Shown here: piece after piece, positions 43,629 to 52,791 of the stretch
Layout of the letters: each line of letters begins with the position of its first letter
Numbering within the stretch: the stretch's first letter is position 1
NCBI GenBank assembly: GCA_035713725.1
Contig: DASTMZ010000051.1
Location: forward strand, 1 to 64,000
Direction of reading: 5' to 3'
Source of the DNA: DASQPR01 sp035713725
GTDB taxonomy: Bacteria; Actinomycetota; Actinomycetes; Mycobacteriales; Micromonosporaceae
DNA: 64,000 nucleotides
Notes under the pieces: generated by a model
What the model saw: only the letters and a program-made list of their open reading frames with translations
Told to the model about the DNA's origin: nothing
The model's database searches: none
Translations under genes and position numbers: made by a program

Positions 43629-44088
43629 ACACACTCCTGTCGGTGCTGCCTCGCTCGACCGAGCAGTGGGTCAAGGCGTGGATTCGCCGGCCGGACACAA
43701 GCGTCGGCACCTCGCAACACGCGATGTGCCAGCGACGATGCCGACACCACGCGCTACGTAGGTGCGTATCGGCCCGAAGCGTACGGGATGCGTGCACGAG
43801 ATTGCGTGATCACGCGCGGTCCACCTCAGCGTGGACACAGCGCAACGCAGCCAACTCACGGTTGCGGTGCCGGCCGCTGTGCCGGCGAATCCCACCAAAT
43901 CCCATCGGGGGGCATCCCGGTCAGCCACTGTACGTAACTCTGCGTCGCGTGGCGACCGTCGCTTATCTGACATTCCCGGACGTACCCGGTTCGACCGGTC
44001 GACCGATCAACCCTCGCGCGTGACTACCGAACACGGACAGTGTTCGTTGCGCTGCATGCCGTCAGGCACTGGGCATGCCGGTGCCTGG
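43629..44088. other. Intergenic region between LCP 3 and LCP 4
   Basis: About 460 bases with no credible gene in any frame. It should hold the promoter of the three-gene LCP 3-2-1 group. Two hairpins lie at its right edge: CGAACAC/GTGTTCG (44028-44046, five-base loop) and CAGGCAC/GTGCCTG (44063-44087). Confidence 0.5.
44063..44087 (-). terminator. Hairpin after LCP 4
   Basis: A 7-bp stem CAGGCAC/GTGCCTG around an 11-base loop lies right after the stop of LCP 4; a second 7-bp hairpin follows at 44028-44046. Tandem stems without a U-run are common terminators in this group. Confidence 0.55.
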
Positions 44089-45387
44089 CTAGGCGGCCTT
44101 GTTGTCCTTCACCCATGAGGCGACCGTGTCGTTGCGCACCGCCGCGTAGAGCGCAGCGGCCTTCGCCTTGTCGACGACAACCGCGCTCTCGCCGTCTGCC
44201 TCGGTCGCGAAGCCGCTCGTCGGCGATGTCAGGAACGTCATGTCCGAGCTGCGGAGGCTGTGCAGCTGCCATGCCATCGAACCGAGGTCGAAACCCTTGT
44301 CCACCAGTACGGCCTTGGACAACGCGTCCAGGAACGAGTTCATCTTCCCGAGGTTGGTCAGCGTCCCGGTGCTGGTCGCCTTGTCCATGATCGCCTTGAG
44401 GAACTCCTGCTGGTGCTTTACGCGCGTCAGGTCACCGTCGGCGTACTGGTAGCGCTGGCGTACGTAGTCCAGCGCCTCGGAGCCGGTGAAGTGGTGCGTG
44501 CCTTTCGTGTACGTGCGGTACGGCGAGTGGATCGACTTGATCGTCTTCTCGACGTACATGTCGACGCCACCGAGCGCGTCGGTCACTTCCTTGAAGCCGG
44601 CGAAGTTGATCAGTACGACGTGGTCGATGTAGACGTTCGTGAACTGCTCGATGGTCTCGACCGTCAGCGGCACCCCGCCCCACGAGAAAGCGGCGTTGAT
44701 CTTCGCGTTCGTGTTGCCGCGGTTGGGCTGCGACATGCTCTTCGGGATGTGCACCCACGAGTCGCGCGGGATCGAGATGAGATATGCGTGCTTATGGTCT
44801 GCGGTGACGTGCATCAGGATGATCGTGTCGGTGCGCCAGCCGCTGAGATCCGCGGTGCGCGCCGCGTTCCGGGAGTCGCTGCCGAGCAGCAGGATGTTCT
44901 CCGAGCCGTCGTTCACCTTCGCCGGCCGCGGGCCGGGGATGGTGGAGAACGCGTCGATGTGCTGGAACTTCGCGTTGGCGTGCTGCACGTAGAGGTAGCC
45001 GCTCAGGACCAGCCCGCCGGCGACGAGCGCGACGACAACGCCGAGGACCAGCGCGATGCGACCCCACCGCGGCCGGCGGCGCCGGACCCGGCCGGGCGGG
45101 GCGCCGCCGTTGCCACCGGCCCCTCCGTAACCAGCTTGGCCGTGGGCTCCGCTGCCACCAGGGCCAGAGGCGCCCGAGGCGACCTGGCCGGCCGGCGATC
45201 CCGAATCCACCCATTCCGGCCGGATCGGCCCACCGGGGTTTTCGCCGCGACCACCGCCGCACGGGTCAGCAGGGTCGCCGGTATACGGGTCGACGGGTCG
45301 CCCGTATAGGCCGCCGCGGGAGGCGTCCGACGACGACGCCGGGTCCCCACCGGGCACCGACGCGCGTCCCGACCAGCCAGAAGACAT
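44089..45387 (-). CDS. LCP phosphotransferase 4
   Basis: A 432-residue LCP protein with a Gly/Pro/Ser-rich cytoplasmic region (about 1-105), a membrane helix (about 111-134, IALVLGVVVALVAGGLVLSG) and an LCP domain: NILLLGSDSRNAARTADLSG, YLISIPRDSWVHIP, VLINFAGFKEVTDALGGVDM and RVKHQQEFLKAIMDKA. It lacks the PNEHAAPWVIN insert shared by LCP 2 and 3, so it is a separate branch. ATG 45387 has TACCCT six bases upstream, a leaderless start. Confidence 0.92.
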   Translation of the reverse strand: MSSGWSGRASVPGGDPASSSDASRGGLYGRPVDPYTGDPADPCGGGRGENPGGPIRPEWVDSGSPAGQVASGASGPGGSGAHGQAGYGGAGGNGGAPPGRVRRRRPRWGRIALVLGVVVALVAGGLVLSGYLYVQHANAKFQHIDAFSTIPGPRPAKVNDGSENILLLGSDSRNAARTADLSGWRTDTIILMHVTADHKHAYLISIPRDSWVHIPKSMSQPNRGNTNAKINAAFSWGGVPLTVETIEQFTNVYIDHVVLINFAGFKEVTDALGGVDMYVEKTIKSIHSPYRTYTKGTHHFTGSEALDYVRQRYQYADGDLTRVKHQQEFLKAIMDKATSTGTLTNLGKMNSFLDALSKAVLVDKGFDLGSMAWQLHSLRSSDMTFLTSPTSGFATEADGESAVVVDKAKAAALYAAVRNDTVASWVKDNKAA

Positions 45388-45393
45388 GCCACC

Positions 45394-45399
45394 AGGGTA
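45394..45399 (-). promoter_or_regulatory. -10 hexamer TACCCT of LCP 4
   Basis: On the reverse strand TACCCT ends six bases before ATG 45387. Confidence 0.5.
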
Positions 45400-45529
45400 C
45401 GGATGGATGCACACCTCGCCCGGTCAGCGACGCGGCACCGGTCCCGGCAGCACCCTCGGCACCGTCCGTTGACCAGCCGAACCAGACGTGGGACGTGGCG
45501 TGTGTCACGATTCGGCCGCAGTTGCGCGG

Positions 45530-46135
45530 TCAGTGCGTCGCCACGTCCCTGTACCGGCCGCCGAGGTGAACGAGCACGTCGTACGCTGGTCCAAAGTTGA
45601 TCACTTCGATGCTCGCCTCGACGAGCAGGCCCCACCCGTACCGGCGCGCAGAGTCCAGCCGGCACCCCGCCCACGTATGCGATTGGCTGCCCGGACCAGC
45701 TGTGTCGCCCGGACCGTCCGTATCGCCCGGCATCGTGGCGTCATCGCCCGGCACCGGGCCATAGTCGGACTGCGTCCACGTCCCACTGCGGAATGGACCG
45801 CCCGGCGCCGGAAGCAGCCCGGCGAACCGGTCGGCGAGTTGGCGGTCGGCCGCACCGAGTTGGACCACGACGAAGCGCCCAGTGTCCTGTATCGCGGTCC
45901 ACAACTCGGACTCGTCACCGATCAGCCCGATGACGCGTCCAGGGTCCCCGTCGGCGACCAGCAGCGACGACACGGTGAGACCGACTGGACCGGGTGCGCT
46001 TCCATCGGCAGTCCCGGTTGGCAAGCGACCGGCGGTCCACACCGTCACCGGCGACGGCAACCGACCCCGGAATCGGCGCACCGGCGACCGCTCCTCGTCG
46101 GGGGTCGCGAACGGATCCGAATGGTGGATCGTCAT
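45530..46135 (-). CDS. Flavin reductase-like (FMN split-barrel) protein
   Basis: A 201-residue protein with the order of strands seen in flavin reductase-like domains: SPVTVWTAG, GPVGLTVSSLLVADGDPGRV, VVQLGAADRQLADRFAGLLP and a final LVEASIEVINFGPAYDVLVH barrel strand. A roughly 25-residue Asp/Gly/Pro segment of PGDT-like repeats (about 127-150) is inserted before the last third. ATG 46135. It follows the sugar transferase gene by 25 bases on the same strand. It probably binds FMN or FAD; whether it reduces free flavin is open. Confidence 0.72.
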   Translation of the reverse strand: MTIHHSDPFATPDEERSPVRRFRGRLPSPVTVWTAGRLPTGTADGSAPGPVGLTVSSLLVADGDPGRVIGLIGDESELWTAIQDTGRFVVVQLGAADRQLADRFAGLLPAPGGPFRSGTWTQSDYGPVPGDDATMPGDTDGPGDTAGPGSQSHTWAGCRLDSARRYGWGLLVEASIEVINFGPAYDVLVHLGGRYRDVATH

Positions 46136-46160
46136 GCGTGCCCAAGCCGCCGGCGGCTAC

Positions 46161-47897
46161 TCAGTACGCACCCTTGCTGCGCAGCACGACCCCGACCGTA
46201 CGCCACAGGATGGTCAAGTCGAACGCGAGCGACCAGTTGTCCACGTAGTAGAGGTCGAGGCGCACCGCGTCGTCCCAGGACAGCTCCGACCGTCCCGACA
46301 CCTGCCACAGTCCGGTCATGCCAGGGCGGACCAGCAGTCGACGGCGTACGTCACCGAGGAAGTCGCCGTCCTCGGCCGGCAACGGACGCGGTCCTACCAA
46401 CGACATGTCGCCGCGCAGCACGTTGATGAGCTGTGGCAGCTCGTCGAGCGAACTCGCACGCAGCCACCGGCCGACGCGGAACACTCGCGGATCCTTACGG
46501 ATCTTGAAGAGCATGCCGTCGCCCTCGTTCTGCTCCACCAATGTCGCCCGGCGCTCCTCGGCGTCGACGTACATGGTGCGGAACTTCCACACCGAGAAGA
46601 TCTTGCCCTCCCGGCCAGTACGACGCTGCCGGAAGAAGATCGGACCGTGGTCGGACATCTTGATGCCGATCGCGATCACCACGAACATCGGCAGCAGGAG
46701 CAGCAGACCGATCGCCGCGACGAGCCGGTCCAGGGTGTTCTTGACAAGCCACGACAGGCCGGCGAGCTTCGGCTCCTCGACGTAGAGCAGCGGGAGGCCC
46801 TCGACCGGCCGGATGTGCACGCGCGGGCCGGCGATGTCGGTCAACTGGGGCGCGACGACCAACTCGACGCCGGTGCCTTCGAGTTGCCAGGCGAGGCGCC
46901 GCAGATCCGCCCGGTCGCCGGAGGCCGAGCCGCAGACCGCGACGGTGTCCGCGCCGATCTCGTTGACCAGCGCGACGAGGTCGCGATTGACATGCACCGG
47001 CACCGGGACAGCGCGGCGCGGCTGCGAGGCGCGACCGTCGGTCACGAGGATGCCGACCGGCACCATGCCGGCTTGTCGGGTCCGCGTCACCGCGGTGTGC
47101 ACCTCGAGCGCCTCGGACAACGTGCCGATCAGCAGGAGGCGATGGCTCGCGCGACCCTTGCCGCGGAACACATGCAGCGCCCGACGAGCGGTAAAGCGCA
47201 GGATCGCGACGTAGCAGGCGGCGCCGACGAGAGCGACCGCGACCGACAACCGGGACAGTTGCAGGACGAACGCGAACGCCAGGAACGAGACCGTCGCCGC
47301 CATCGTGATCGACGCTCGGACGACGCGCTTGAACTCGTCCGTACCGAGGCCGAGGTAGCGACGGTCGTACGCGCCGTGCGCCCACAACGCGATCACCCAG
47401 GCCAACGGCAGCAACACGTAGGCGATCAGCCGGAACCAGCCGGGCGCATCCCGGAAGCCGCTGGTCGCCTTGCTGAGTTGCGACGTCGCGGTCAGGCTCG
47501 CGAGCGCCGCCGCGGCGAAGTCGGTGACCACCAGGACTATCGCGTACGGCCGATACCACCTCGACAACCGCCGACGCCGAAACCACGTCGAGTTGCGCGT
47601 CACTCCACTGGGCGGCTCGGGCTCGTGTGGGTCGTCGGGGACGCCGTTGCTGGACCGCCAACCTGACGGGGTCACGCGAGCCGAACCACGAGCGACAGTC
47701 TGCGGTCCCCGGTTCTGCGGTCCGCGGCCACGGACCATCGGATCGGTCATGGTGCCGGACGCGCCCGGTGCCGCGCCGTTGGAAGTTGCGCCATTGGGAG
47801 ACTCGGGGGCGGCCGGCGAGGCGTCGTCACCGGATGGCGCGACGGTCGGGGAATCTGACGATGGCGCCGATGGCGACCGCAGCCCCGATGTCGCCAT
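46161..47897 (-). CDS. Polyprenyl-phosphate sugar-1-phosphate transferase
   Basis: A 578-residue initiating transferase of exopolysaccharide or wall glycopolymer synthesis (WbaP/CpsE type). A disordered cytoplasmic N-terminus of about 110 residues precedes four membrane helices (about 120-145, 165-190, 205-225, 230-250), then a nucleotide-fold middle domain (LLLIGTLSEALEVHTA), a fifth helix (VAAIGLLLLLPMFVVIAIGI) and the C-terminal catalytic domain with FFRQRRTGREGKIFSVWKFR, RASSLDELPQLINVLRGDMS, VGPRPLPAED and LLVRPGMTGLWQVSGRS. ATG 47897 has AGGAGG eight bases upstream. It moves hexose-1-phosphate onto undecaprenyl phosphate; the LCP genes nearby could attach the finished polymer. Confidence 0.92.
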   Translation of the reverse strand: MATSGLRSPSAPSSDSPTVAPSGDDASPAAPESPNGATSNGAAPGASGTMTDPMVRGRGPQNRGPQTVARGSARVTPSGWRSSNGVPDDPHEPEPPSGVTRNSTWFRRRRLSRWYRPYAIVLVVTDFAAAALASLTATSQLSKATSGFRDAPGWFRLIAYVLLPLAWVIALWAHGAYDRRYLGLGTDEFKRVVRASITMAATVSFLAFAFVLQLSRLSVAVALVGAACYVAILRFTARRALHVFRGKGRASHRLLLIGTLSEALEVHTAVTRTRQAGMVPVGILVTDGRASQPRRAVPVPVHVNRDLVALVNEIGADTVAVCGSASGDRADLRRLAWQLEGTGVELVVAPQLTDIAGPRVHIRPVEGLPLLYVEEPKLAGLSWLVKNTLDRLVAAIGLLLLLPMFVVIAIGIKMSDHGPIFFRQRRTGREGKIFSVWKFRTMYVDAEERRATLVEQNEGDGMLFKIRKDPRVFRVGRWLRASSLDELPQLINVLRGDMSLVGPRPLPAEDGDFLGDVRRRLLVRPGMTGLWQVSGRSELSWDDAVRLDLYYVDNWSLAFDLTILWRTVGVVLRSKGAY

Positions 47898-48286
47898 CTT
47901 CATGTCCTCCTGGGCCCAGCGTGCCGGCCCAAGATCCGCGACGTCGCCGGCCGGCGGCGGGGGTACGGGGCCGTACCGACCGGCAATGCCGTCGCCGATC
48001 GGTCCCTCAAGTGGTGGTCCGTGCACACCGACATCGGCGCGCGCTGACTTGCCCACACCTGGCGCCCAGTCACTCACGGTGCATTCAGTGTGCCACGTCA
48101 CGCGGTTGCGACGATGTCGACCGCCCGACACTAGTAGCCCGATCGCAACGTGTCGAGACGTGAGCACCAGCGCATATACGCCCGGGCGACAGGTAATCCA
48201 CGCGGCCGCCGGCGGTTGTCAGCAGTCCGTGATCGTCGCGTCGCCGTCGGCGAAATTGCCTCCGACATGATGTAGGGACGGCCGGC
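47898..48286. other. Intergenic region, sugar transferase to DNA glycosylase
   Basis: About 390 bases. Both neighbouring genes are on the reverse strand. The frame of the sugar transferase stays open through much of it, but the AGGAGG-supported start at 47897 argues against its being coding. No hairpin or repeat stands out. Confidence 0.4.
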
Positions 48287-49147
48287 TCAGCGGATCAGCC
48301 GGGACAAGCGGCGGTCGGCGAGCGGCTTGCCGCCTGTCTGGCAACCGGGGCAGTACTGAAAGCTCGAGTCCGCGTAGGAGACCTCACGGATCGTGTCACC
48401 GCACACCGGGCACGGCAGACCGGTGCGGGCATGCACGTTCAAGCCGGCGCGCTTCTCGCCCTTCAGCTCGGCGGCGCGCTGGCCGACCGATCGTTTCACC
48501 GCCGCGCTGAGCACGTCCCGGGTCGCCGCGTAGAGCCGGTCGACTGCCTCGTCCGAGAGGCGGTCGGTGATGGCGAACGGCGAGACTTTCGCGGTATGCA
48601 AGATCTCGTCCGAGTATGCGTTGCCGATGCCGGCGAGCACCTCTTGCTCCTTGATCACGCTCTTGAGTTGGCCACGCCGAGACTTGAGGGCGGCGGCGAA
48701 CTCGTCTCGCGACACGGCGAGCGCATCCGGTCCGAGCCTCGCGATCCCGGGCACCACCTTCGGATTCGTCACCAGATACACGGCGAGCGACTTCTGCGTA
48801 CCGGCCTCGGTGAGATCGAAGCCGGAACCGTCGTCGAGCCGCACCCGCAGCGCGATCGGACCCTTGCCCGGTCGCAGCGGTGCGGCGGCGAGCGCGTCCC
48901 GGTATTGCAGCCAGCCGGCGCGCGCGAGGTGCGTGACGAGATGGAGCTCGCCGGCGTCCAGCTCGACGTCGAGGAACTTGCCGTGCCGAGTGGCATCGGT
49001 GATGGTGCGGCCGTGCGCGGCATGCAGCGGCGGATCGAACGTCTTGAGCACGCTGATCGCGGCGACGTCCACGCGATCGACGCGATGTCCGGTCGCGCGG
49101 TCGCGCAGATACGCGGCGAGCGCCTCCACCTCCGGCAGCTCAGGCAT
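48287..49147 (-). CDS. Fpg/Nei-family DNA glycosylase
   Basis: A 286-residue base-excision repair enzyme. Pro1 and Glu2 after Met removal (MPELPEVEALAAYL) form the catalytic N-terminus; HGKFLDVEL holds the conserved Lys; KEQEVLAGIGNAYSDEILHT is the helix-two-turn-helix; and the zinc finger is CPVCGDTIREVSYADSSFQY then CPGCQ. The finger ends SFQYCPGCQTGG rather than the STFYCPxCQR of classical Fpg, so it belongs to the divergent actinobacterial branch and its preference between 8-oxoguanine and oxidised pyrimidines is not certain. Confidence 0.9.
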   Translation of the reverse strand: MPELPEVEALAAYLRDRATGHRVDRVDVAAISVLKTFDPPLHAAHGRTITDATRHGKFLDVELDAGELHLVTHLARAGWLQYRDALAAAPLRPGKGPIALRVRLDDGSGFDLTEAGTQKSLAVYLVTNPKVVPGIARLGPDALAVSRDEFAAALKSRRGQLKSVIKEQEVLAGIGNAYSDEILHTAKVSPFAITDRLSDEAVDRLYAATRDVLSAAVKRSVGQRAAELKGEKRAGLNVHARTGLPCPVCGDTIREVSYADSSFQYCPGCQTGGKPLADRRLSRLIR

Positions 49148-49229
49148 GCGTCACCGACCCTTCATCGCTTCGCGCGAACGCCGATCGAACCGGCGCGCGA
49201 CATGCGTCAAGTGTGCCCCAGCGCTCCCG

Positions 49230-49235
49230 TAGGGT
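49230..49235 (+). promoter_or_regulatory. -10 hexamer TAGGGT of the glycosyltransferase
   Basis: TAGGGT ends nine bases before ATG 49245; the interval has no ribosome site. Confidence 0.45.
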
Positions 49236-49244
49236 GGTTGCGGC

Positions 49245-50426
49245 ATGAAGGTGGTCATCGCACACAACCGCTACTCGTCGGCTCAACCGTCCGGCGAGAA
49301 CGTGATCGTGGAAACGGAGATCGCCCAGCTGACCGCGGCCGGCGTCACGGTCGTGCCGTTCCTGCGCAGCTCTGACGAGATCGAGCACATGTCGCCGGCC
49401 GGCCGGGCGGCGCTGCCGATGATGCCGATCTGGGCGCCGAGCGTGCAGCGGGAGTTGCGCGAGCTGCTCGCAAGCGAGCGCCCGGACGTGTTCCACCTGC
49501 ACAATCCGTACCCGTTGCTGTCTCCGTGGGTGGTTCGGACCGCGCACGACGCGGGCGTACCCGTTGTGCAGACCATCCACAACTATCGCCATGTATGCGT
49601 CGCCGCGACGTTCCTCCGCGACGGCCATGTCTGCCACGACTGCGTCGGCCGGCGGATCGCGACGCCAGCCGTCCGGTATTCGTGCTATCGCGGCTCGCGG
49701 GCGCAGAGCGTGGTGATGGCCACCTCACTTGCGGTTCATCGCGGGACGTGGCAGTCGGTTGACCGGTTCATCGCGCTGACCCGTCGGATCGCGGACTTCC
49801 TGCGCGACTTCGGCATCCCAGACGACCGGATCACGGTCAAGCCGAACGCCGTGACGGATCCAGGCGAGCCGCCCGCCGCCGGCACGGGCTCCGGCGCGCT
49901 GTTCCTCGGTCGGCTGAGTGCCGAAAAGGGCCTCGACCTGTTGCTCGCGGCGTGGCACCGGCATCCGGAGGGGTCGCTCGGTGTGTTGCGGATCGTCGGT
50001 GACGGCCCGCTGCGCGACATGGTGCGCGCCGCGGCCGCGTCCCGGTCCGACGTCGAATACCTAGGGGGTACGGACAATGCCGGCGCTCAGGCGGCCATCC
50101 GGTCGGCGGCACTCGTAGTCGTGCCGTCCACGTGGGATGACGTCCTACCGACCGTGATCATCGAGTCGCTGGCCAACGGTCGGCCGGTGCTGGGCACCGC
50201 GGTGGGCGGCATCCCGTACCTGGTTGGCGACCGTACCGGCGATTCCGCGGGCTGGCTTGTGCCGCCGACCGCCGAGGCCCTCGCCGCGGCCTTGCCCACC
50301 GCGCTCGCCGACGCCCCCGCTCGAACCGCCGCCGCGCGAGCGCGCTACCTCGCGATGTTCTCGCCGGCCGTGGTGCTGGCGACGCTGCTCGGCGTCTACG
50401 ACGAACTCGCGTCGACCCGTCGCTGA
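49245..50426 (+). CDS. GT4-family glycosyltransferase
   Basis: A 393-residue GT-B fold enzyme. The N-terminal half starts MKVVIAHNRYSSAQPSGEN and contains VFHLHNPYPLLSPW and a Cys-rich loop (CHDCVGRRIATPAVRYSCYR). The C-terminal half has LFLGRLSAEKGLDLLLAAWH, VPSTWDDVLPTVIIESLANG and the donor-binding E-x7-E layout. It has no membrane helix and should act at the inner membrane face, adding a sugar from a nucleotide donor to a lipid-linked acceptor. It is divergent from the DNA glycosylase gene and close to the sugar-phosphate transferase, which fits a joint role in a surface polymer. Confidence 0.9.
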   Translation: MKVVIAHNRYSSAQPSGENVIVETEIAQLTAAGVTVVPFLRSSDEIEHMSPAGRAALPMMPIWAPSVQRELRELLASERPDVFHLHNPYPLLSPWVVRTAHDAGVPVVQTIHNYRHVCVAATFLRDGHVCHDCVGRRIATPAVRYSCYRGSRAQSVVMATSLAVHRGTWQSVDRFIALTRRIADFLRDFGIPDDRITVKPNAVTDPGEPPAAGTGSGALFLGRLSAEKGLDLLLAAWHRHPEGSLGVLRIVGDGPLRDMVRAAAASRSDVEYLGGTDNAGAQAAIRSAALVVVPSTWDDVLPTVIIESLANGRPVLGTAVGGIPYLVGDRTGDSAGWLVPPTAEALAAALPTALADAPARTAAARARYLAMFSPAVVLATLLGVYDELASTRR

Positions 50427-50558
50427 GTCGGCCGCTCGTCTAGGTTTGACCCGACACGTCAACCTGGCGTTAACACAACCGCACCCGACGCCGTAACCTC
50501 TTGTCGCACCCGCGTATGCACGCTCGACCACCGCAGGCGACCCAAGGAGCGCGACCCG

Positions 50559-51278
50559 TTGACCGCCCAGACCACGCCGACCGCGGCCGACTTCCTGGCC
50601 ACGAACCGTGGCGGTGGCCTGCTGTCCGAGGCCATCGATCAGCCGATCGGTGCCCGGATCGCGCTCGCCGGCTATCGGTTGGGCCTCGCACCGTCCGTCC
50701 TCACGGTCATCAACCTGCTCGTCGGGGTGGGCACGTCGATCGCGGTCATCGCGCTCGCCGGACTCATGCACTCCGGCACCGTGCCGGCCGTCGCGGTAGG
50801 ACTCGGCGCCCTCGTCGTGTGGCACGTCGCGTACGAGTTCGACTGCGCCGACGGCCAACTGGCGCGGGTGGCACGGCGTACCAGCGCGGTCGGCGCACGA
50901 CTCGACGTACTGTGCGACGTCGCCGTACAGATCGCGTTGGTGTCCGCGGTGTCCGCGGTCGCGGTGCGGTACCAGCCGCGTACCCCGGCGTGGTTTGTCG
51001 CCACGTTTGCCGGCTGCTGGATGATCAACCTGGTGACGTCCGTGCTGTCGAGCGGCGAACAGGCGCAAAGCCTTGTCCCGTCAAGGTCGGTGCCAGTACG
51101 CGTGCTGAAGCTGTCGCGCGACTACGGCGCGATGATCACCGTCATGGCGCTCGGCATCGCGTTTATCCCGCGATACCTTGTCTGGGTCATGGTCGCATTT
51201 ACGGTGGTCAACGCGTTGTTCCTGATCGCGAGCGTGGTCGCGGCGACAAAGGCCAGCCTCCGATCGCCCAGTGGCTGA
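50559..51278 (+). CDS. CDP-alcohol phosphatidyltransferase
   Basis: A 239-residue membrane enzyme that transfers a phosphatidyl group from CDP-diacylglycerol (or a CDP-alcohol) to an alcohol. The family motif DGx2ARx8Gx3Dx3D is fully present in CADGQLARVARRTSAVGARL followed by DVLCD. Five or six membrane helices follow one another. The start is TTG 50559, with AAGGAG ten bases upstream (50534-50539 region), and the protein begins MTAQTTPTAADF. It lies 132 bases after the glycosyltransferase and its stop overlaps the next gene by eight bases. The head-group alcohol is not predictable. Confidence 0.9.
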   Translation: MTAQTTPTAADFLATNRGGGLLSEAIDQPIGARIALAGYRLGLAPSVLTVINLLVGVGTSIAVIALAGLMHSGTVPAVAVGLGALVVWHVAYEFDCADGQLARVARRTSAVGARLDVLCDVAVQIALVSAVSAVAVRYQPRTPAWFVATFAGCWMINLVTSVLSSGEQAQSLVPSRSVPVRVLKLSRDYGAMITVMALGIAFIPRYLVWVMVAFTVVNALFLIASVVAATKASLRSPSG

Positions 51279-52134
51279 CGGCGATAGCGACACGGACGTG
51301 GACGCTGCCTTAGTGGCGTTCACAGCGCAGTCTGGTGCGGAAATCGACGGCACGTTCCGCGCGGCGATGGCGGCCGCCGGTCGGCGTGGTGGCCCAGGCC
51401 TGCGACAGCGTCACGGCGCCGGGTTCGGCGTGCTGATCGAGTTCCGGACGTCACTTGCATGGCCAACTGGCATAGTGACGCCGCGATGCCTGGCCGAGAC
51501 CATGCGGTATCGCGATCCAGCCACCGCGTCGGATGACCTCGCCACGGCCGTTCGCGATGGATGGATCACCCGCGACGCTGACGGAACGATCCGAGCGACG
51601 GCGCGTGGCCACGCGTTCCTCGACGACTTGTACGCGTCGCAAGCCGACACCCTCGGCGTGCTGTGGAGCGGCCACGAGGCGACGGTGTCGAGGCTCGCAA
51701 CGCGTACCGCGAAGATTGTCGACGCCGCTGCCCGAGCGCCCGTCATGGCGGAGGGGAGCTTCGCGGCCATGACCCCGACGTACGAGCCGGTCGGCACGCC
51801 GGACACCGTGCTGCTGCTCAATCGGCTTAGCGCCCTTCGATACCACCGCTCGGATGCGCACGCCGCGGCATGGCGCACGGCCGGGTTGACCGCGGCCGAG
51901 ATGGTCGCGCTGCAGGAACTGGTCGGGCTGCGGAACGATGCTGGTGGCGAGCGGCGCGATCCTGGTGGCGAGCGGCGCGACCCTGGTGGCGAGCGGCGCG
52001 ATGCGATCGAGGCACATACCGATCGGCTCGCCGCGGCGCCGTTCCGGATCGTGCCTGCGGCGGAGCGCCCGCAGTTCGTCGAGGGTCTTCGATCATTGTC
52101 GGAGATCTTGGTATCGGCGGCAAGCGACCTGTAA
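51271..52134 (+). CDS. SCO6745-family helix-turn-helix-like protein
   Basis: A 287-residue protein of the actinobacterial SCO6745 type. A winged-helix-like part lies at about 60-125 (RYRDPATASDDLATAVRDGW, ITRDADGTIRATARGHAFLD), and a diagnostic block LRYHRSDAHAAAWRTAGLTA sits at about 190-210. Directly after it, three 21-bp repeats encode ERRD(P/A)GG units (about 222-245) in a region that is short in relatives. GTG 51271 overlaps the phosphatidyltransferase stop by eight bases. It may be a MarR-like regulator or an unlinked helical protein; no DNA target is suggested. Confidence 0.75.
   Translation: MADGDSDTDVDAALVAFTAQSGAEIDGTFRAAMAAAGRRGGPGLRQRHGAGFGVLIEFRTSLAWPTGIVTPRCLAETMRYRDPATASDDLATAVRDGWITRDADGTIRATARGHAFLDDLYASQADTLGVLWSGHEATVSRLATRTAKIVDAAARAPVMAEGSFAAMTPTYEPVGTPDTVLLLNRLSALRYHRSDAHAAAWRTAGLTAAEMVALQELVGLRNDAGGERRDPGGERRDPGGERRDAIEAHTDRLAAAPFRIVPAAERPQFVEGLRSLSEILVSAASDL
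51937..51999 (+). repeat. 21-bp tandem repeat in the SCO6745-like gene (3 copies)
   Basis: Units at 51937, 51958 and 51979, each GAxCCTGGTGGCGAGCGGCGC or one base different, in frame, encoding DxGGERR. Confidence 0.92.
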
Positions 52135-52259
52135 TTCGCCTGTGAGATGTCGCAAATCCGGACAGACTAGCTGCATGTCGGCACGCGCTCTTGAGATGTA
52201 CCGGCTGACTGGGCGACCATATTCGTACTCGTTCGTCGGTGTACGAGGGGTGATGGCAC

Positions 52260-52658
52260 ATGCGGGTACGCGATGCGATGACCAAGCCCGTGCTGACCGT
52301 TGGTCCGGAGCACACGATCCGGCAGGTGGCCCAACTGATGACCGCGCGTCGGACGGGTTCCGCCGTGGTACACGATCCGGAGTCGGCCGGCGTCGGGATC
52401 ATGACCGAACGGGACGTTCTCTACGCAATCGGGCGCGGCCTCGATCCGGATGTCGAGCACGCCGCCAATCACCTGACGTGGGACGTGGTCTACGCGGGAC
52501 CGGACTGGACACTCGAGGACGCGGCGGCCGCCATGATCCGCGGTGGGTTCCGGCACCTCGTCGTCATGGAGGCCGACGACGTACTCGGGGTGATCTCGGT
52601 ACGCGACATCATCCGCGTCTGGTCCGACCAGCGACTTGCGAGCCGCGCGTCCGCGTAG
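52260..52658 (+). CDS. Two-CBS-domain protein
   Basis: A 132-residue protein consisting only of a CBS pair. CBS 1: MRVRDAMTKPVLTVGPEHTI with IMTERDVLYAIGRG; CBS 2: TLEDAAAAMIRGGFRHLVVM with LGVISVRDIIRVW. The DxxR motifs (TERD, SVRD) of both halves are consistent with binding of adenine nucleotides. GAGGGGTG lies nine bases before ATG 52260. Single-CBS-pair proteins of this kind are energy or hypoxia sensors in Actinobacteria; no partner is encoded next to it. Confidence 0.88.
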   Translation: MRVRDAMTKPVLTVGPEHTIRQVAQLMTARRTGSAVVHDPESAGVGIMTERDVLYAIGRGLDPDVEHAANHLTWDVVYAGPDWTLEDAAAAMIRGGFRHLVVMEADDVLGVISVRDIIRVWSDQRLASRASA

Positions 52659-52791
52659 CTGTTGACTCCGTGCGCTTGTCGGCAACGGCGTCTGGCGAGG
52701 TCATCGGCAATTTGTGCCATGGTCGGCCAGATGCCGCCGCATCGATCAGGTTCACTCTGATTTTGTCGTACACGTGTGCGATTCTCGGGTC

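Noticed and set aside
48431..49375. Open frame of 314 codons on the forward strand
   Set aside because: Antisense to the Fpg/Nei gene, which has all catalytic residues.
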